Assembly: GCA_029065825.1 (NCBI GenBank)
Contig: JAIEHQ010000143.1
Coordinates: 1-17,102 of the forward strand
Origin: Alistipes sp.
GTDB taxonomy: Bacteria; Bacteroidota; Bacteroidia; Bacteroidales; Rikenellaceae
Length of the DNA: 17,102 nucleotides
Direction: 5' to 3'
Every line of letters begins with the position of its first letter. The first letter of the stretch is position 1. Shown piece by piece: positions 7,391 through 15,210 of the stretch. Position numbers and translations under genes: made by a program. Under the pieces are notes generated by a model. That model saw only the letters and a program-made list of their open reading frames with translations. It was not told the DNA's origin and searched no databases.

Positions 7391-8419
7391 ATGGCAGATT
7401 ACAAATACACTCCGGCAGACTTCAAGAGCGACCAGGAAGTAAGATGGTGCCCCGGCTGCGGCGACCACGCGATTCTGAACGCCGTGCAGCGCGCGCTGCC
7501 CGAAATCGCCGACCAGACAGACACCCCGCACAACCTCTTCACGTTCATCTCGGGTATCGGCTGCTCGTCGCGTTTCATCTACTACATGAAAACCTTCGGC
7601 TTCCACTCCGTACACGGCCGTGCCAACGCCATCGCTACGGGTGTGAAGACCGCCAACCCCAAGCTGGCCGTGTGGGTAACCTCCGGCGACGGCGACTCGC
7701 TCGCCATCGGCGGCAACCACTTCATCCATGCGATCCGCCGCAACATCAACCTCAACGCCATCCTGTTCAACAACGAGATCTACGGTCTGACCAAAGGACA
7801 GTACTCGCCGACCTCGAAGCTGGGCAAGATTACCAAAACGTCGCCCTACGGTACGGTCGAGAAACCGTTCAACCCCGGCGAACTGGTCATCGGCGCCAAA
7901 GGTACGTTCTTCGCCCGCTCGATCGACATGGAGGTGAACCTCACGAAGGAGTGCCTGCTCGCGGCTGCGAAGCACCAGGGCATGTCGGTGGTCGAGGTTC
8001 TGCAGAACTGCGTGATCTTCAACGACAAAACCCACGCCGCATTCGCAGGCGACAAGGCTACCCGCCAGCAGAACACCATCACGCTGCGTCACGGCGAGAA
8101 GATGCTCTTCGGTGCCAATAACGAGAAAGGTCTGGTATTCGAGGACATGCGCCTGAAGGTCGTGACTGTCGGCGAGGACGGCTACACGCTCGACAAGATC
8201 CTGACGCACGATGCCCACACGAAGGACACGACGCTCCATTCGATGCTGGCAGCCATGAAGTATCCCGACTATCCGGTGGCCGTCGGCGTGATCCGCGAGG
8301 TGGCCGACGAAGTGGTTTACGACCAGGCCGTCGAAAAGCAGGTGGAAGAGGTCAAGGCCCAGAGCAAGATCCGCTGTGTGGACGACCTGCTCCGCTCGGG
8401 CGCGACGTGGGAGATCTGA
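7391..8419 (+). CDS. korB: 2-oxoacid (2-oxoglutarate):ferredoxin oxidoreductase beta subunit
   Basis: This 342-residue subunit carries the diphosphate part of the thiamine cofactor site and a [4Fe-4S] cluster. Cys20 and Cys23 (WCPGCGDH), Cys58 (GIGCSSR) and Cys207 (LQNCVIF) match the four cluster ligands of the family. GDGDSLAIGGNH at 100-111 and NNEIYGLTKGQ at 127-137 form the Mg-thiamine diphosphate motif. It begins 4 bases after the korA stop, so the two are cotranscribed and probably translationally coupled. Electrons pass from the cofactor through the cluster to ferredoxin. No ferredoxin-like korD or separate gamma gene is adjacent. A strong terminator lies about 20 bases after the stop. 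Confidence 0.93.
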   Translation: MADYKYTPADFKSDQEVRWCPGCGDHAILNAVQRALPEIADQTDTPHNLFTFISGIGCSSRFIYYMKTFGFHSVHGRANAIATGVKTANPKLAVWVTSGDGDSLAIGGNHFIHAIRRNINLNAILFNNEIYGLTKGQYSPTSKLGKITKTSPYGTVEKPFNPGELVIGAKGTFFARSIDMEVNLTKECLLAAAKHQGMSVVEVLQNCVIFNDKTHAAFAGDKATRQQNTITLRHGEKMLFGANNEKGLVFEDMRLKVVTVGEDGYTLDKILTHDAHTKDTTLHSMLAAMKYPDYPVAVGVIREVADEVVYDQAVEKQVEEVKAQSKIRCVDDLLRSGATWEI

Positions 8420-8441
8420 TCCCCGACCTGCCCTTTAGAGA

Positions 8442-8475
8442 AAACCCCTCCGGACCTTTTGGTCCGGAGGGGTTT
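8442..8475. terminator. Bidirectional terminator between korB and the antiporter gene
   Basis: A perfect 15-bp stem has arms AAACCCCTCCGGACC at 8442-8456 and its complement at 8461-8475, with a TTTT loop. Both edges end in A/T runs, so a T-rich tail follows the hairpin in each direction. It sits between the convergent korB (+) and antiporter (-) genes and can serve both. Confidence 0.9.
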
Positions 8476-8587
8476 CTGTTTCGGCAGGCCATGCGACACG
8501 GGCCGCTTCGTGCGCCATTCCGGCCAGGCCTGCGTCCATCCCGACCGAACCTCCCGGCCGGTGCCGGAGGCTGCGCCTGCACGGACA

Positions 8588-10084
8588 CTACAGTTTCATC
8601 ACTTCGTCGATACCCATGTCCTTATAGGTATTCTCCAGCTCCTCGCCCCGGTCGGAGACCACCAGCAGCTTGTCCCGCACCCTCAGCTCCGTGTTGCCCT
8701 GCGGCACGAAATAGTCGCCGTCGCGGCACACCATCGTCACGAGGGTGTGCTCCGGCAGCGAGATCTCCCGCAGCGTATTGCCGCTGCTGAGCATCGCCTC
8801 ATTGACCTCGACTTCGGTAAACACCGAGGGAATGTCGTCATGAACATCCACCCCGAAAGCCCGTTCGCGCTCCTCGTATCCCAGCCCGAGCAGGTTGGCC
8901 GCCCAGCTGACGGTCGTGCCCTGAATCAGGAGCGAGAGGATCGTAACGAGGAAGACCACGTTGAACAGCAGCGTCGCGTCCTCCGTTCCCGCCAGCAGCG
9001 GATAGGTGGCGAAGATGATCGGCACGGCACCGCGCAGGCCGACCCACGAGACATAGACACGGGCCTTGGCGGTAAACTTGCGGAAGGGAGCCATGCAGAC
9101 GAAGACGGTCAGCGGACGCGCCACGAACATCATGAACGCACCGACCAGTCCGCCCAGCAGCAGCACCTGCGGATCGAGCAGCTCGTCGAGATTGACCAGC
9201 AGGCCGAGCGTGAGGAACATCACGATCTGCACCAGCCAGGTGAAGCCGTCGAAAAAGATCGTCAGCGGACGCTTCTGCACCAGTTTGTTGTTGCCCAGCA
9301 CCAGTCCCGCCAGATAGACCGCCAGGTAGCCGTTGCCGCCGATCAGGTCGGTAAACGAGAAGATGAAGAAGACGAAGGCCAGCAGCAGCACCGGGTAGAG
9401 CGAGTAGTTGCTCAGATTGATGCGGTTGATCGTCCACACCCCGACACGGCCGATGGCGTAGCCCATCGCGCCGCCGAGCACCATCTGCACGACGAACTTC
9501 AGCACGCTCATCGGAATGCTCATCGCCTCGGTCGCACCGCCCGAAAGCACCCCGACGAGCAGAATCGTCAGCACGTAGGCCATCGGGTCGTTCGAACCGC
9601 TCTCGAGCTCGAGCAGCGGGCGCAGGTTCTCGCGCAGCCCCTGCTTTTTGCTCCGCAGGATGGAGAAGACCGATGCCGAATCGGTCGAAGACATCGTGGC
9701 GGCCAGCAGCAAGGCCCCCGAGAAGGAGATCCGGAATCCGATCCAGGGGGCGATGAGGGTCACGAAACCGGCGACGATCGCCGCCGTCATCGCCACCCCC
9801 GCCGTGGCCAGCACCACACCGGGTGCGATCACGGGGCGTATCTCCGAGAATTTGGTGTCCATACCGCCCGTGAAGAGAATGATGCAGAGGGCGATCATCC
9901 CGATGAACTGGGTCGCCTCGACCGAATGGAACGAGATGAAGTGGAAGCCGAACAGAATGCCGACTCCCAGAAAGAAGAGCAGCGCCGGCGCTCCGAAGCG
10001 ATAGGCCGCCTTGCCGGCTATTACGGCGACGAACAGGAGCAGCGCTCCGATCAACAGGATATTTCCGGTGGTAATGATATTCAT
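8588..10084 (-). CDS. nhaP2: CPA1-family K+(Na+)/H+ antiporter with TrkA-C domain
   Basis: The membrane part has about a dozen hydrophobic segments over residues 1-395. It carries the CPA1 acidic motif in LESGSNDPM, with Asn165-Asp166 as the likely ion-binding pair, and the preceding TMSSTDSASV stretch. A soluble TrkA-C-like domain of about 80 residues ends the protein (VNEAMLSSGNTLREISLPEH onward), where nucleotides or cations may regulate transport. This layout is that of NhaP2/CvrA-type antiporters, which export K+ or Na+ for H+ and serve volume and pH control. The ATG at 10084 is chosen; the frame extends only 6 bases further, to a TTG. At 498 residues it lacks the extra C-terminal domain of the E. 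coli protein. It lies 63 bases downstream of the TonB-like gene on the same strand. Ion specificity is unproven. Confidence 0.88.
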   Translation of the reverse strand: MNIITTGNILLIGALLLFVAVIAGKAAYRFGAPALLFFLGVGILFGFHFISFHSVEATQFIGMIALCIILFTGGMDTKFSEIRPVIAPGVVLATAGVAMTAAIVAGFVTLIAPWIGFRISFSGALLLAATMSSTDSASVFSILRSKKQGLRENLRPLLELESGSNDPMAYVLTILLVGVLSGGATEAMSIPMSVLKFVVQMVLGGAMGYAIGRVGVWTINRINLSNYSLYPVLLLAFVFFIFSFTDLIGGNGYLAVYLAGLVLGNNKLVQKRPLTIFFDGFTWLVQIVMFLTLGLLVNLDELLDPQVLLLGGLVGAFMMFVARPLTVFVCMAPFRKFTAKARVYVSWVGLRGAVPIIFATYPLLAGTEDATLLFNVVFLVTILSLLIQGTTVSWAANLLGLGYEERERAFGVDVHDDIPSVFTEVEVNEAMLSSGNTLREISLPEHTLVTMVCRDGDYFVPQGNTELRVRDKLLVVSDRGEELENTYKDMGIDEVMKL

Positions 10085-10147
10085 AAACAAACGCTTCGTA
10101 TTTCCCGCGACAGCCGCCCGCCGCGAAAGGGACGGCCAGCCGTCGCG

Positions 10148-10954
10148 CTACTGGGGTATGAACAGATAGGTTATCGTTCCCGACTGTCGGGCGGGAGCCT
10201 GCGGATCGATATTGAAGCTCGAGCGGCGTGCCGCCTCCAGCGCGGCCTCGCGCATGCAGTGATCGCCGCCCGAGAGCACCTTGGCACCGACCACCTCGCC
10301 CCCCTGATCGACCGTGATGCCGATCACCACCTCGCCGCCGCCTTCGCAGCGATAGGCCGGGATTTCGATATGGCGGCGCGTGCGCACGGGATCGACCAGC
10401 GAATAGGAGACCGTGACGCGCCCGCTGACCCGCGCATCGCGCACCTCCCGTCCGGAATCCTCACCCCCCATTCGCTCGCGGATGGCACGCTCCTCGGCCA
10501 ATCCCTGCTCGTAGGCCTCGCGGTTGGCCTGCATCCGCTCGCCCACCGCCTCGGCCGACTCGCGCAGCGAGGCCGACATCGCGGTCCGTCCGTCGGCCAG
10601 CTCCTCGAGGTTCTCGTTGGAGGCGCGGTTGCGCACGTCGCGCCACGATTCCGGGGAGGCATCCTCCCGGTCGCGGCGCGCCTCCAGCTCGCGGCGCAGG
10701 CGTTCGGCCTCGATTTCGGCCGGAGTCTGCACGTCGAGCACGATGCCCGACACGGCGGGACGTGCGCCTACCGCGATCTTGCCGGCGACGAAGCCGATGC
10801 AAAGCACGAGATAGACGATCAGCGTGACGCACAAGCCCGCACGATGATCGTACACCCACTCGCCCGCATCGACCTTCCGCTTCTCGAAGGGAAGGCGCAG
10901 GCGGGGCGGAGAAGTATGTTTTCCGGAATCCGACACCTCTGTTCGCTCACTCAT
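10148..10954 (-). CDS. TonB-like energy transducer family protein
   Basis: The 268-residue product has a charged cytoplasmic N-terminus, one membrane segment at about 40-60 (LCVTLIVYLVLCIGFVAG), a highly charged Glu/Arg-rich and probably coiled-coil stretch at about 78-166, and a C-terminal TonB-like domain at about 199-268 (PAYRCEGGGEVVIGITVDQG). The proline-rich spacer of classical TonB is replaced by the charged helix. TonB proteins carry proton-motive energy from ExbBD to outer-membrane receptors, but many Bacteroidetes proteins with this domain are uncharacterised and no exbB, exbD or receptor gene is nearby. The ATG at 10954 is preferred over an upstream in-frame TTG at 10966. Cys203 and Cys233 in the periplasmic domain could form a disulfide. 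It is divergent from lpxC-fabZ and may be cotranscribed with the antiporter. Confidence 0.8.
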   Translation of the reverse strand: MSERTEVSDSGKHTSPPRLRLPFEKRKVDAGEWVYDHRAGLCVTLIVYLVLCIGFVAGKIAVGARPAVSGIVLDVQTPAEIEAERLRRELEARRDREDASPESWRDVRNRASNENLEELADGRTAMSASLRESAEAVGERMQANREAYEQGLAEERAIRERMGGEDSGREVRDARVSGRVTVSYSLVDPVRTRRHIEIPAYRCEGGGEVVIGITVDQGGEVVGAKVLSGGDHCMREAALEAARRSSFNIDPQAPARQSGTITYLFIPQ

Positions 10955-10992
10955 TAATTCGGACAAAAATACGGTTTTTCACAAATAATTCC

Positions 10993-11000
10993 TATATTTG
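10993..11000 (+). promoter_or_regulatory. lpxC-fabZ promoter, -7 element
   Basis: TATATTTG fully matches the Bacteroidetes -7 element and lies 26 bases upstream of the ATG at 11027, implying a leader of about 20 bases. The upstream sequence is T- and A-rich but has no clear TTTG at -33. Confidence 0.7.
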
Positions 11001-11010
11001 CGCGCAAATA
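10995..11010. promoter_or_regulatory. Perfect 16-bp palindrome at the lpxC/TonB-like divergent promoter
   Basis: TATTTGCGCGCAAATA is self-complementary over all 16 bases. It overlaps the lpxC -7 box and start site and the opposing minus-strand -7 candidate. It may be an operator, a byproduct of two opposing TTTG boxes, or both; the central GCGC core is not required by the promoter consensus. Confidence 0.5.
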
Positions 11011-11012
11011 AA
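11005..11012 (-). promoter_or_regulatory. Candidate -7 element for the TonB-like gene
   Basis: On the minus strand this reads TTTATTTG, matching five of the six fixed positions of TAnnTTTG. It faces the lpxC promoter and would give a leader of about 45 bases for the gene starting at 10954. Confidence 0.35.
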
Positions 11013-11026
11013 TATTTCAAACGGAT

Positions 11027-12415
11027 ATGGCTGCAAAACAACAAACCCTCAAGGCCCCGATCACCTTTTCGGGCAAGGGTCTCCATACGGGCGTGGAGGT
11101 CACGATGACCGTCAATCCCGCCCCTGCCGGCACCGGCATCGTCTTCCGTCGCATCGACCTGGAGGGCGCACCCGAAATTCCCGCGCTGTGCGACTATGTG
11201 GTCGATACCTCGCGCGGCACCACCATCGAGAAGGATGGCGCCCGCGTGGCGACCATCGAACATATCCTCTCGGCGCTCTGGACGCTCGGCGCGGACAACG
11301 CCCTGATCGACATCAACGCGGGCGAGACCCCCATCATGGACGGATCGGCCCGGGAGTACGCCGGCAGAATCGTCGAGACGGGACTCGAGGAGCAGGAGGC
11401 CGAACGCTCCTATTATCAGGTAACCGAAAAGATGGTTTACACCATTCCCGAGAAAGGCGTGGCGATCATCCTCTACCCCGACGACGAGTTCTCCGTGTCG
11501 CTCCATGTCGATTACAACTCGAAGGTCATCGGCAACCAGTATGCCACCTTCAATCCCGAGGACGACTACGCCGCAAATATCGCGCCGTGCCGCACGTTCG
11601 TCTTCCTGCACGAGCTGGAGCCGCTGATGAAGATGAACCTCATCAAGGGCGGCGATCTGGACAATGCGATCGTCGTGGTCGAAGGCAGCGTCGCAGACGA
11701 CCAGCTCGCCCACCTCAAGCAGATCTTCAACAAGCAGGACATCCGGATCACGGGCGGCTACCTGAACAACCTGGAGCTGCGCTTCAACAACGAGCTGGCG
11801 CGCCACAAGCTGCTCGACCTGCTGGGCGACTTCGCGCTGCTGGGCCGCCGCATCAAGGGCCGCGTCTGGGCCACCCGCCCCGGCCACTTCGCCAATACGG
11901 AGTTCATGAAGCAGGTCAAGAAGACCATCCGCCGCGAGGGCGAGAAGCCCCGCTTCCAGTACGACTGCCGCAAGCCGCCCGTCTATGACATCAACGACAT
12001 CCGCGGCATGCTCCCCCACCGGCCGCCGTTCCTGCTGGTCGATCGGATCTTCCACATCGACGAGACGACGGTCGCCGGCATCAAGAACGTCACGATGAAC
12101 GAACCCTTCTTCGTGGGTCACTTCCCCAAGGAGCCGGTCATGCCCGGCGTGCTGATCGTCGAGGCGATGGCCCAGTGCTGCGGCATGCTGGTGCTGCGCG
12201 GCATCCCCGATCCGGAGAACTACTCGACCTACTTCATGAAGATCGACGGCGTGAAATTCAAGCGCAAGGTCGTTCCGGGCGACACGCTCCACTTCGAACT
12301 CCAACTGCTCGAACCCATCCGTCGCGGCGTGGCCATCGTCGAGGGCAAGGCTTTCGTCGGCGACACGCTCGCCTGCGAAGCGACCATGATGGCACAAATC
12401 GCGAAAAACAAATAA
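11027..12415 (+). CDS. lpxC-fabZ: Bifunctional UDP-3-O-acyl-N-acetylglucosamine deacetylase / 3-hydroxyacyl-ACP dehydratase
   Basis: One 462-residue protein carries two enzymes. LpxC (about 1-310) removes acetate from UDP-3-O-acyl-GlcNAc, the committed step of lipid A synthesis. Its zinc ligands are His79 (TIEHILSAL), His260 and Asp264 (HKLLDLLGD), with catalytic His287 (RPGHFAN). FabZ (about 315-460) dehydrates 3-hydroxyacyl-ACP, with HRPPFLLVDR at 331-340, His365 and Glu379 (HFPKEPVMPGVLIVEAMAQ). The fusion is known in Bacteroidetes and places two enzymes that compete for the 3-hydroxyacyl-ACP pool in one chain. Both active sites look complete. lpxA follows after 7 bases, so the genes form an operon. 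The ATG at 11027 lies just after a strong -7 box. The protein is cytoplasmic. Confidence 0.97.
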   Translation: MAAKQQTLKAPITFSGKGLHTGVEVTMTVNPAPAGTGIVFRRIDLEGAPEIPALCDYVVDTSRGTTIEKDGARVATIEHILSALWTLGADNALIDINAGETPIMDGSAREYAGRIVETGLEEQEAERSYYQVTEKMVYTIPEKGVAIILYPDDEFSVSLHVDYNSKVIGNQYATFNPEDDYAANIAPCRTFVFLHELEPLMKMNLIKGGDLDNAIVVVEGSVADDQLAHLKQIFNKQDIRITGGYLNNLELRFNNELARHKLLDLLGDFALLGRRIKGRVWATRPGHFANTEFMKQVKKTIRREGEKPRFQYDCRKPPVYDINDIRGMLPHRPPFLLVDRIFHIDETTVAGIKNVTMNEPFFVGHFPKEPVMPGVLIVEAMAQCCGMLVLRGIPDPENYSTYFMKIDGVKFKRKVVPGDTLHFELQLLEPIRRGVAIVEGKAFVGDTLACEATMMAQIAKNK

Positions 12416-12422
12416 CCCGACC

Positions 12423-13220
12423 ATGATAAGCAACCTCGCATACATACATCCCGACGCACAGCTCGGCAAGAACGTAACGGTCGAACCGTTCGCCTACATC
12501 GCGGGCGATACGGTCATCGGCGACGACTGCTGGATCGGCCCCGGGGCCGTCATCCACGACGGCGCGCGCATCGGCAAGGGCTGCAAGATCCACACCGCCG
12601 CCTCGATCGCCTGCACGCCCCAGGACCTCAAATTCGTCGGCGAGAAGACGACGGCCGAAATCGGCGACTACAACGAGATCCGCGAATACGTCACCATCAG
12701 CCGGGGCACCGCCTCGCGGGGCAAGACCGTCGTAGGCGACCACAACCTCATCATGGCCTACGTCCACATCGCCCACGACGACGTGGTGGGCAGCCACTGC
12801 GTCATCGCCAACCGCGTCTCGCTCGCGGGCGAGGTCGAGGTGGGCGACTGGGCCGTCATCGGCGGCCACGTGGCCGTCCACCAGTGGACCCGCATCGGCG
12901 ACCACACGATGATCCAGGGAGGCGCGCTGGTCGGCAAGGACATCCCGCCCTACATCATCGTCCGCAACGACACGGTCAGCTTCGCGGGCGTGAACAAGAT
13001 CGGACTGAGCCGCCGGGGCTTCTCCGCCGAGCAGATCGGAACGATCCACGATGCCTGCCGCATCCTCTTCCAGAGCGGACTGAACTACCTGAACGGCTGC
13101 GACGAGGTCGAGCGGCAGCTGCCGCAAAGCGAGGAGCGCGACCTGCTGCTGCGCTTCATCCGCGAATCGAAACGGGGTGTCTGCCGTCCCTATCAGGCGA
13201 AAAGCGACAAAGAGGAGTAA
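12423..13220 (+). CDS. lpxA: Acyl-ACP--UDP-N-acetylglucosamine O-acyltransferase
   Basis: LpxA transfers a 3-hydroxyacyl chain from ACP to UDP-GlcNAc, the first lipid A reaction, as a cytoplasmic trimer. The 265-residue length is normal. Residues about 5-185 are hexapeptide repeats forming a left-handed beta helix (for example VIGDDCWIGPGAVIHDGARI at 31-50). The catalytic His is most likely His118 in VHIAHDDVVG, equivalent to E. coli His125. The rest (about 190-260) is the usual helical C-terminus, ending in a charged tail. Translation probably couples to lpxC-fabZ, 7 bases upstream. Together these genes cover the first two lipid A steps; lpxD is not in the window. Confidence 0.96.
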   Translation: MISNLAYIHPDAQLGKNVTVEPFAYIAGDTVIGDDCWIGPGAVIHDGARIGKGCKIHTAASIACTPQDLKFVGEKTTAEIGDYNEIREYVTISRGTASRGKTVVGDHNLIMAYVHIAHDDVVGSHCVIANRVSLAGEVEVGDWAVIGGHVAVHQWTRIGDHTMIQGGALVGKDIPPYIIVRNDTVSFAGVNKIGLSRRGFSAEQIGTIHDACRILFQSGLNYLNGCDEVERQLPQSEERDLLLRFIRESKRGVCRPYQAKSDKEE

Positions 13221-13235
13221 TTTTCCGGCGCAACG

Positions 13236-13267
13236 TTTGAACATTAAGAAAATATTCGCTATATTTG
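13236..13267 (+). promoter_or_regulatory. Promoter of the rimP-nusA-infB operon
   Basis: TTTG at 13236-13239, a 20-base spacer and TATATTTG at 13260-13267 give a full match to the Bacteroidetes promoter. It lies between the lpxA stop and rimP and implies a leader of about 155 bases. Confidence 0.8.
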
Positions 13268-13284
13268 TAGCGTAAACGAATACC

Positions 13285-13369
13285 ACGAAGGTAAGGGGAC
13301 GAGAAGTCCCCTTATTTCGTAGATGGAACGCAAGGGTACGCCCCGGCCGCTTCGGACGGAGGCCGTCCG
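13285..13369 (+). ncRNA. Structured leader of rimP-nusA-infB (two hairpins)
   Basis: Hairpin 1 has a 9-bp stem (TAAGGGGAC 13292-13300, GTCCCCTTA 13306-13314, loop GAGAA), extended by an outer ACGAA/TTCGT pairing at 13285-13289 and 13316-13320. Hairpin 2 is CGGACGG-AGG-CCGTCCG at 13353-13369. Neither is followed by a strong T tract, so these look like regulatory or stabilising elements more than plain terminators. In other bacteria the rimP-nusA-infB leader is a site of regulation; whether this one is regulated is unknown. Confidence 0.5.
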
Positions 13370-13428
13370 GTCTTACGGCACGAAGGCGCGCCCCGCACAC
13401 ACCTGGAATCCGAAAAACGAAAAAAGAT

Positions 13429-13896
13429 ATGATCGACTGCAAGAAAATCATCGAAATAGCGGAAACGAAACTCTCGGGCACGGAACTCTTCGTCGTGGCC
13501 TGCACCTCGTCGCCCGCCAACGAAGTGGAACTGCTCATCGACAGCGATACGTCGGTGGGTATCGACAGCTGCGTGGAGCTGAGCCGCGCGATCGAGGCCG
13601 AACTGGACCGCGATGCGGAGGATTTCGCCCTCACGGTCGCCTCGGCGGGCATCGGCTCCGAGCTTCGCTGCCTGCGCCAGTACCGCAAACTGATCGGCCG
13701 GCCGGTCGAGGTACTGCTCGCCAGCGGCGTCAAGCTGACCGCCACGCTCGACGCTGCGGACGAGGAGGGCATTACCCTCTCTTACGAGGAGAAGCAGGCC
13801 GTCGAGGGCAAGAAGCGCAAGCAGACCGTCGCCGTCAGCCACAGCTACCCCTTCGCCGAGATCAAATACACCAAGGAGTATCTCGACTTCAAGTAA
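13429..13896 (+). CDS. rimP: Ribosome maturation factor RimP
   Basis: The 155-residue product is the RimP family, needed for assembly of the 30S subunit. The N-terminal alpha/beta domain covers about 1-80 and includes LLIDSDTSVGIDSCVELSRA (about 38-57), close to the family hallmark of an acidic patch followed by a helix. The C-terminal SH3-like barrel (about 80-155) includes YRKLIGRPVEVLL and ends at the KEYLDFK terminus. Its place directly before nusA and infB is the conserved order and supports the call. The ATG at 13429 follows an A-rich stretch, usual for this group. The gap to nusA is 43 bases, also A-rich. Confidence 0.93.
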   Translation: MIDCKKIIEIAETKLSGTELFVVACTSSPANEVELLIDSDTSVGIDSCVELSRAIEAELDRDAEDFALTVASAGIGSELRCLRQYRKLIGRPVEVLLASGVKLTATLDAADEEGITLSYEEKQAVEGKKRKQTVAVSHSYPFAEIKYTKEYLDFK

Positions 13897-13939
13897 CCGA
13901 ATGACAAAAAGATCAAAATAAAAAAATAAGAGCAAACCA

Positions 13940-15175
13940 ATGGACAATCTCAATCTCATCAGCAACTTCGCAGAGTTCAAGGAGCTTAAAAACATCGACA
14001 AGGCGACGATGATCGGCGTTTTGGAGGATGTCTTCCGTCATGCGCTCCAGAAACAGTTCGAAACCGACGAGAACTTCGACGTGATCATCAACCCCGAAAA
14101 GGGCGACCTCGAAATCTGGCGCAACCGCACGGTCGTCGAGGACGGCGCGGTGGAGAACCCCAACATGCAGATCTCCGTGTCGGAGGTCAAGGCCATCGAC
14201 CCGACCTACGAGGTGGGCGACGAGTACGTCGATCCCTTCCGCCTCGAGTCGTTCGGCCGCCGCGCCGTGCTGTCGCTGCGCCAGAACCTCGCCTCGCGCA
14301 TCCTCGACCTGGAGAAGGCCAACCTCTACGAGAAGTATTCGCAGAAGGTGGGCGAGATCATCACGGGCGAGGTCTATCAGGTGTGGAAGAAGGAGGTGCT
14401 GATCCTCGACGACGAGAACAACGAGCTGCTGCTGCCCAAAACCGAGCAGATCCCCAACGACTACTACCGCAAGGGCGACACGATCAAGGCGATCGTCAAG
14501 AGCGTCGAGATGAACAACAACCAGCCGCGCATCATCCTCTCGCGTACGGCCGGCCAGTTCCTCGAACGGCTCTTCGAGCAGGAGGTTCCGGAGATTTTCG
14601 ACGGCCTGATTACCATCAAGAAGATCGTCCGCATCCCCGGCGAACGCGCCAAGGTGGCCGTCGAGTCCTACGACGAGCGCATCGACCCGGTGGGCGCATG
14701 CGTCGGCATGAAGGGTTCGCGCATCTACTCGATCGTCAAGGAGCTGCGCAACGAGAATATCGACGTGGTGAACTACACGACCAACCCGCAGCTGATGATC
14801 CAGCGCTCGCTCAACCCGGCCAAGATCTCGAACATCGTCATCGACGAGGAGAAGATGACCGCCTCGGTCTATCTCAAGCCCGACCAGGTGTCGCTGGCCA
14901 TCGGCAAGGGCGGTCTGAACATCCGTCTGTCGAAGATGCTCACGGGCTACGACATCGACGTTTACCGCGAAATCGAGGAGGAGGACGTGGCCCTGACCGA
15001 ATTCGCCGACGAGATCGACAGCTGGGTGATCGACGCACTGAAAGCCTGCGGCTGCGACACGGCCAAGAGCGTGCTGGAACTTCCGGTCGAGGAGATCGCC
15101 GCACGCGCCGACCTGGAGCTGGAGCAGGCCGAAAAGATCGTTCGCATCCTGAAAGCGGAATTCGAGGAGGAGTAA
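13940..15175 (+). CDS. nusA: Transcription termination/antitermination factor NusA
   Basis: NusA binds RNA polymerase and nascent RNA to control pausing, termination and antitermination. The 411-residue product has the RNA polymerase-binding N-terminal domain (about 1-130), an S1 domain (about 133-203, starting KVGEIITGEVYQV) and two KH domains. KH1 contains GACVGMKGSR at 252-261 and KH2 contains AIGKGG at 320-325. The tail of about 60 residues (355-411) is acidic and carries one short helical repeat (ALKACGCDTAKSVLELPVEE). That makes it shorter than E. coli NusA, which has two acidic repeats, and is normal for Bacteroidetes. The gene lies between rimP and infB, 35 bases before infB. Confidence 0.96.
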   Translation: MDNLNLISNFAEFKELKNIDKATMIGVLEDVFRHALQKQFETDENFDVIINPEKGDLEIWRNRTVVEDGAVENPNMQISVSEVKAIDPTYEVGDEYVDPFRLESFGRRAVLSLRQNLASRILDLEKANLYEKYSQKVGEIITGEVYQVWKKEVLILDDENNELLLPKTEQIPNDYYRKGDTIKAIVKSVEMNNNQPRIILSRTAGQFLERLFEQEVPEIFDGLITIKKIVRIPGERAKVAVESYDERIDPVGACVGMKGSRIYSIVKELRNENIDVVNYTTNPQLMIQRSLNPAKISNIVIDEEKMTASVYLKPDQVSLAIGKGGLNIRLSKMLTGYDIDVYREIEEEDVALTEFADEIDSWVIDALKACGCDTAKSVLELPVEEIAARADLELEQAEKIVRILKAEFEEE

Positions 15176-15210
15176 TCCGCCCCACTTTGTAACAAATAAA
15201 AACCGACATA

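Noticed and set aside
10085..10090. TTG start for the antiporter at 10090
   Set aside because: An in-frame ATG at 10084 needs no rare start codon and leaves the membrane domain intact.
8459..10957. 832-codon open frame on the + strand across the antiporter and TonB-like genes
   Set aside because: It lies antisense to two well-supported genes. Its product is rich in His, Arg, Gln and Asp with no domain, as expected for an antisense frame in high-GC coding DNA.
10955..10966. TTG start for the TonB-like gene at 10966
   Set aside because: The ATG at 10954 is a normal start codon 12 bases downstream and removes no part of the predicted domains.
13323..13904. Open frame starting just after the leader hairpin and overlapping all of rimP
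   Set aside because: It is out of frame with rimP and its product is Arg-rich and unstructured. rimP itself has family features and conserved order. A short leader peptide cannot be excluded but is not supported.
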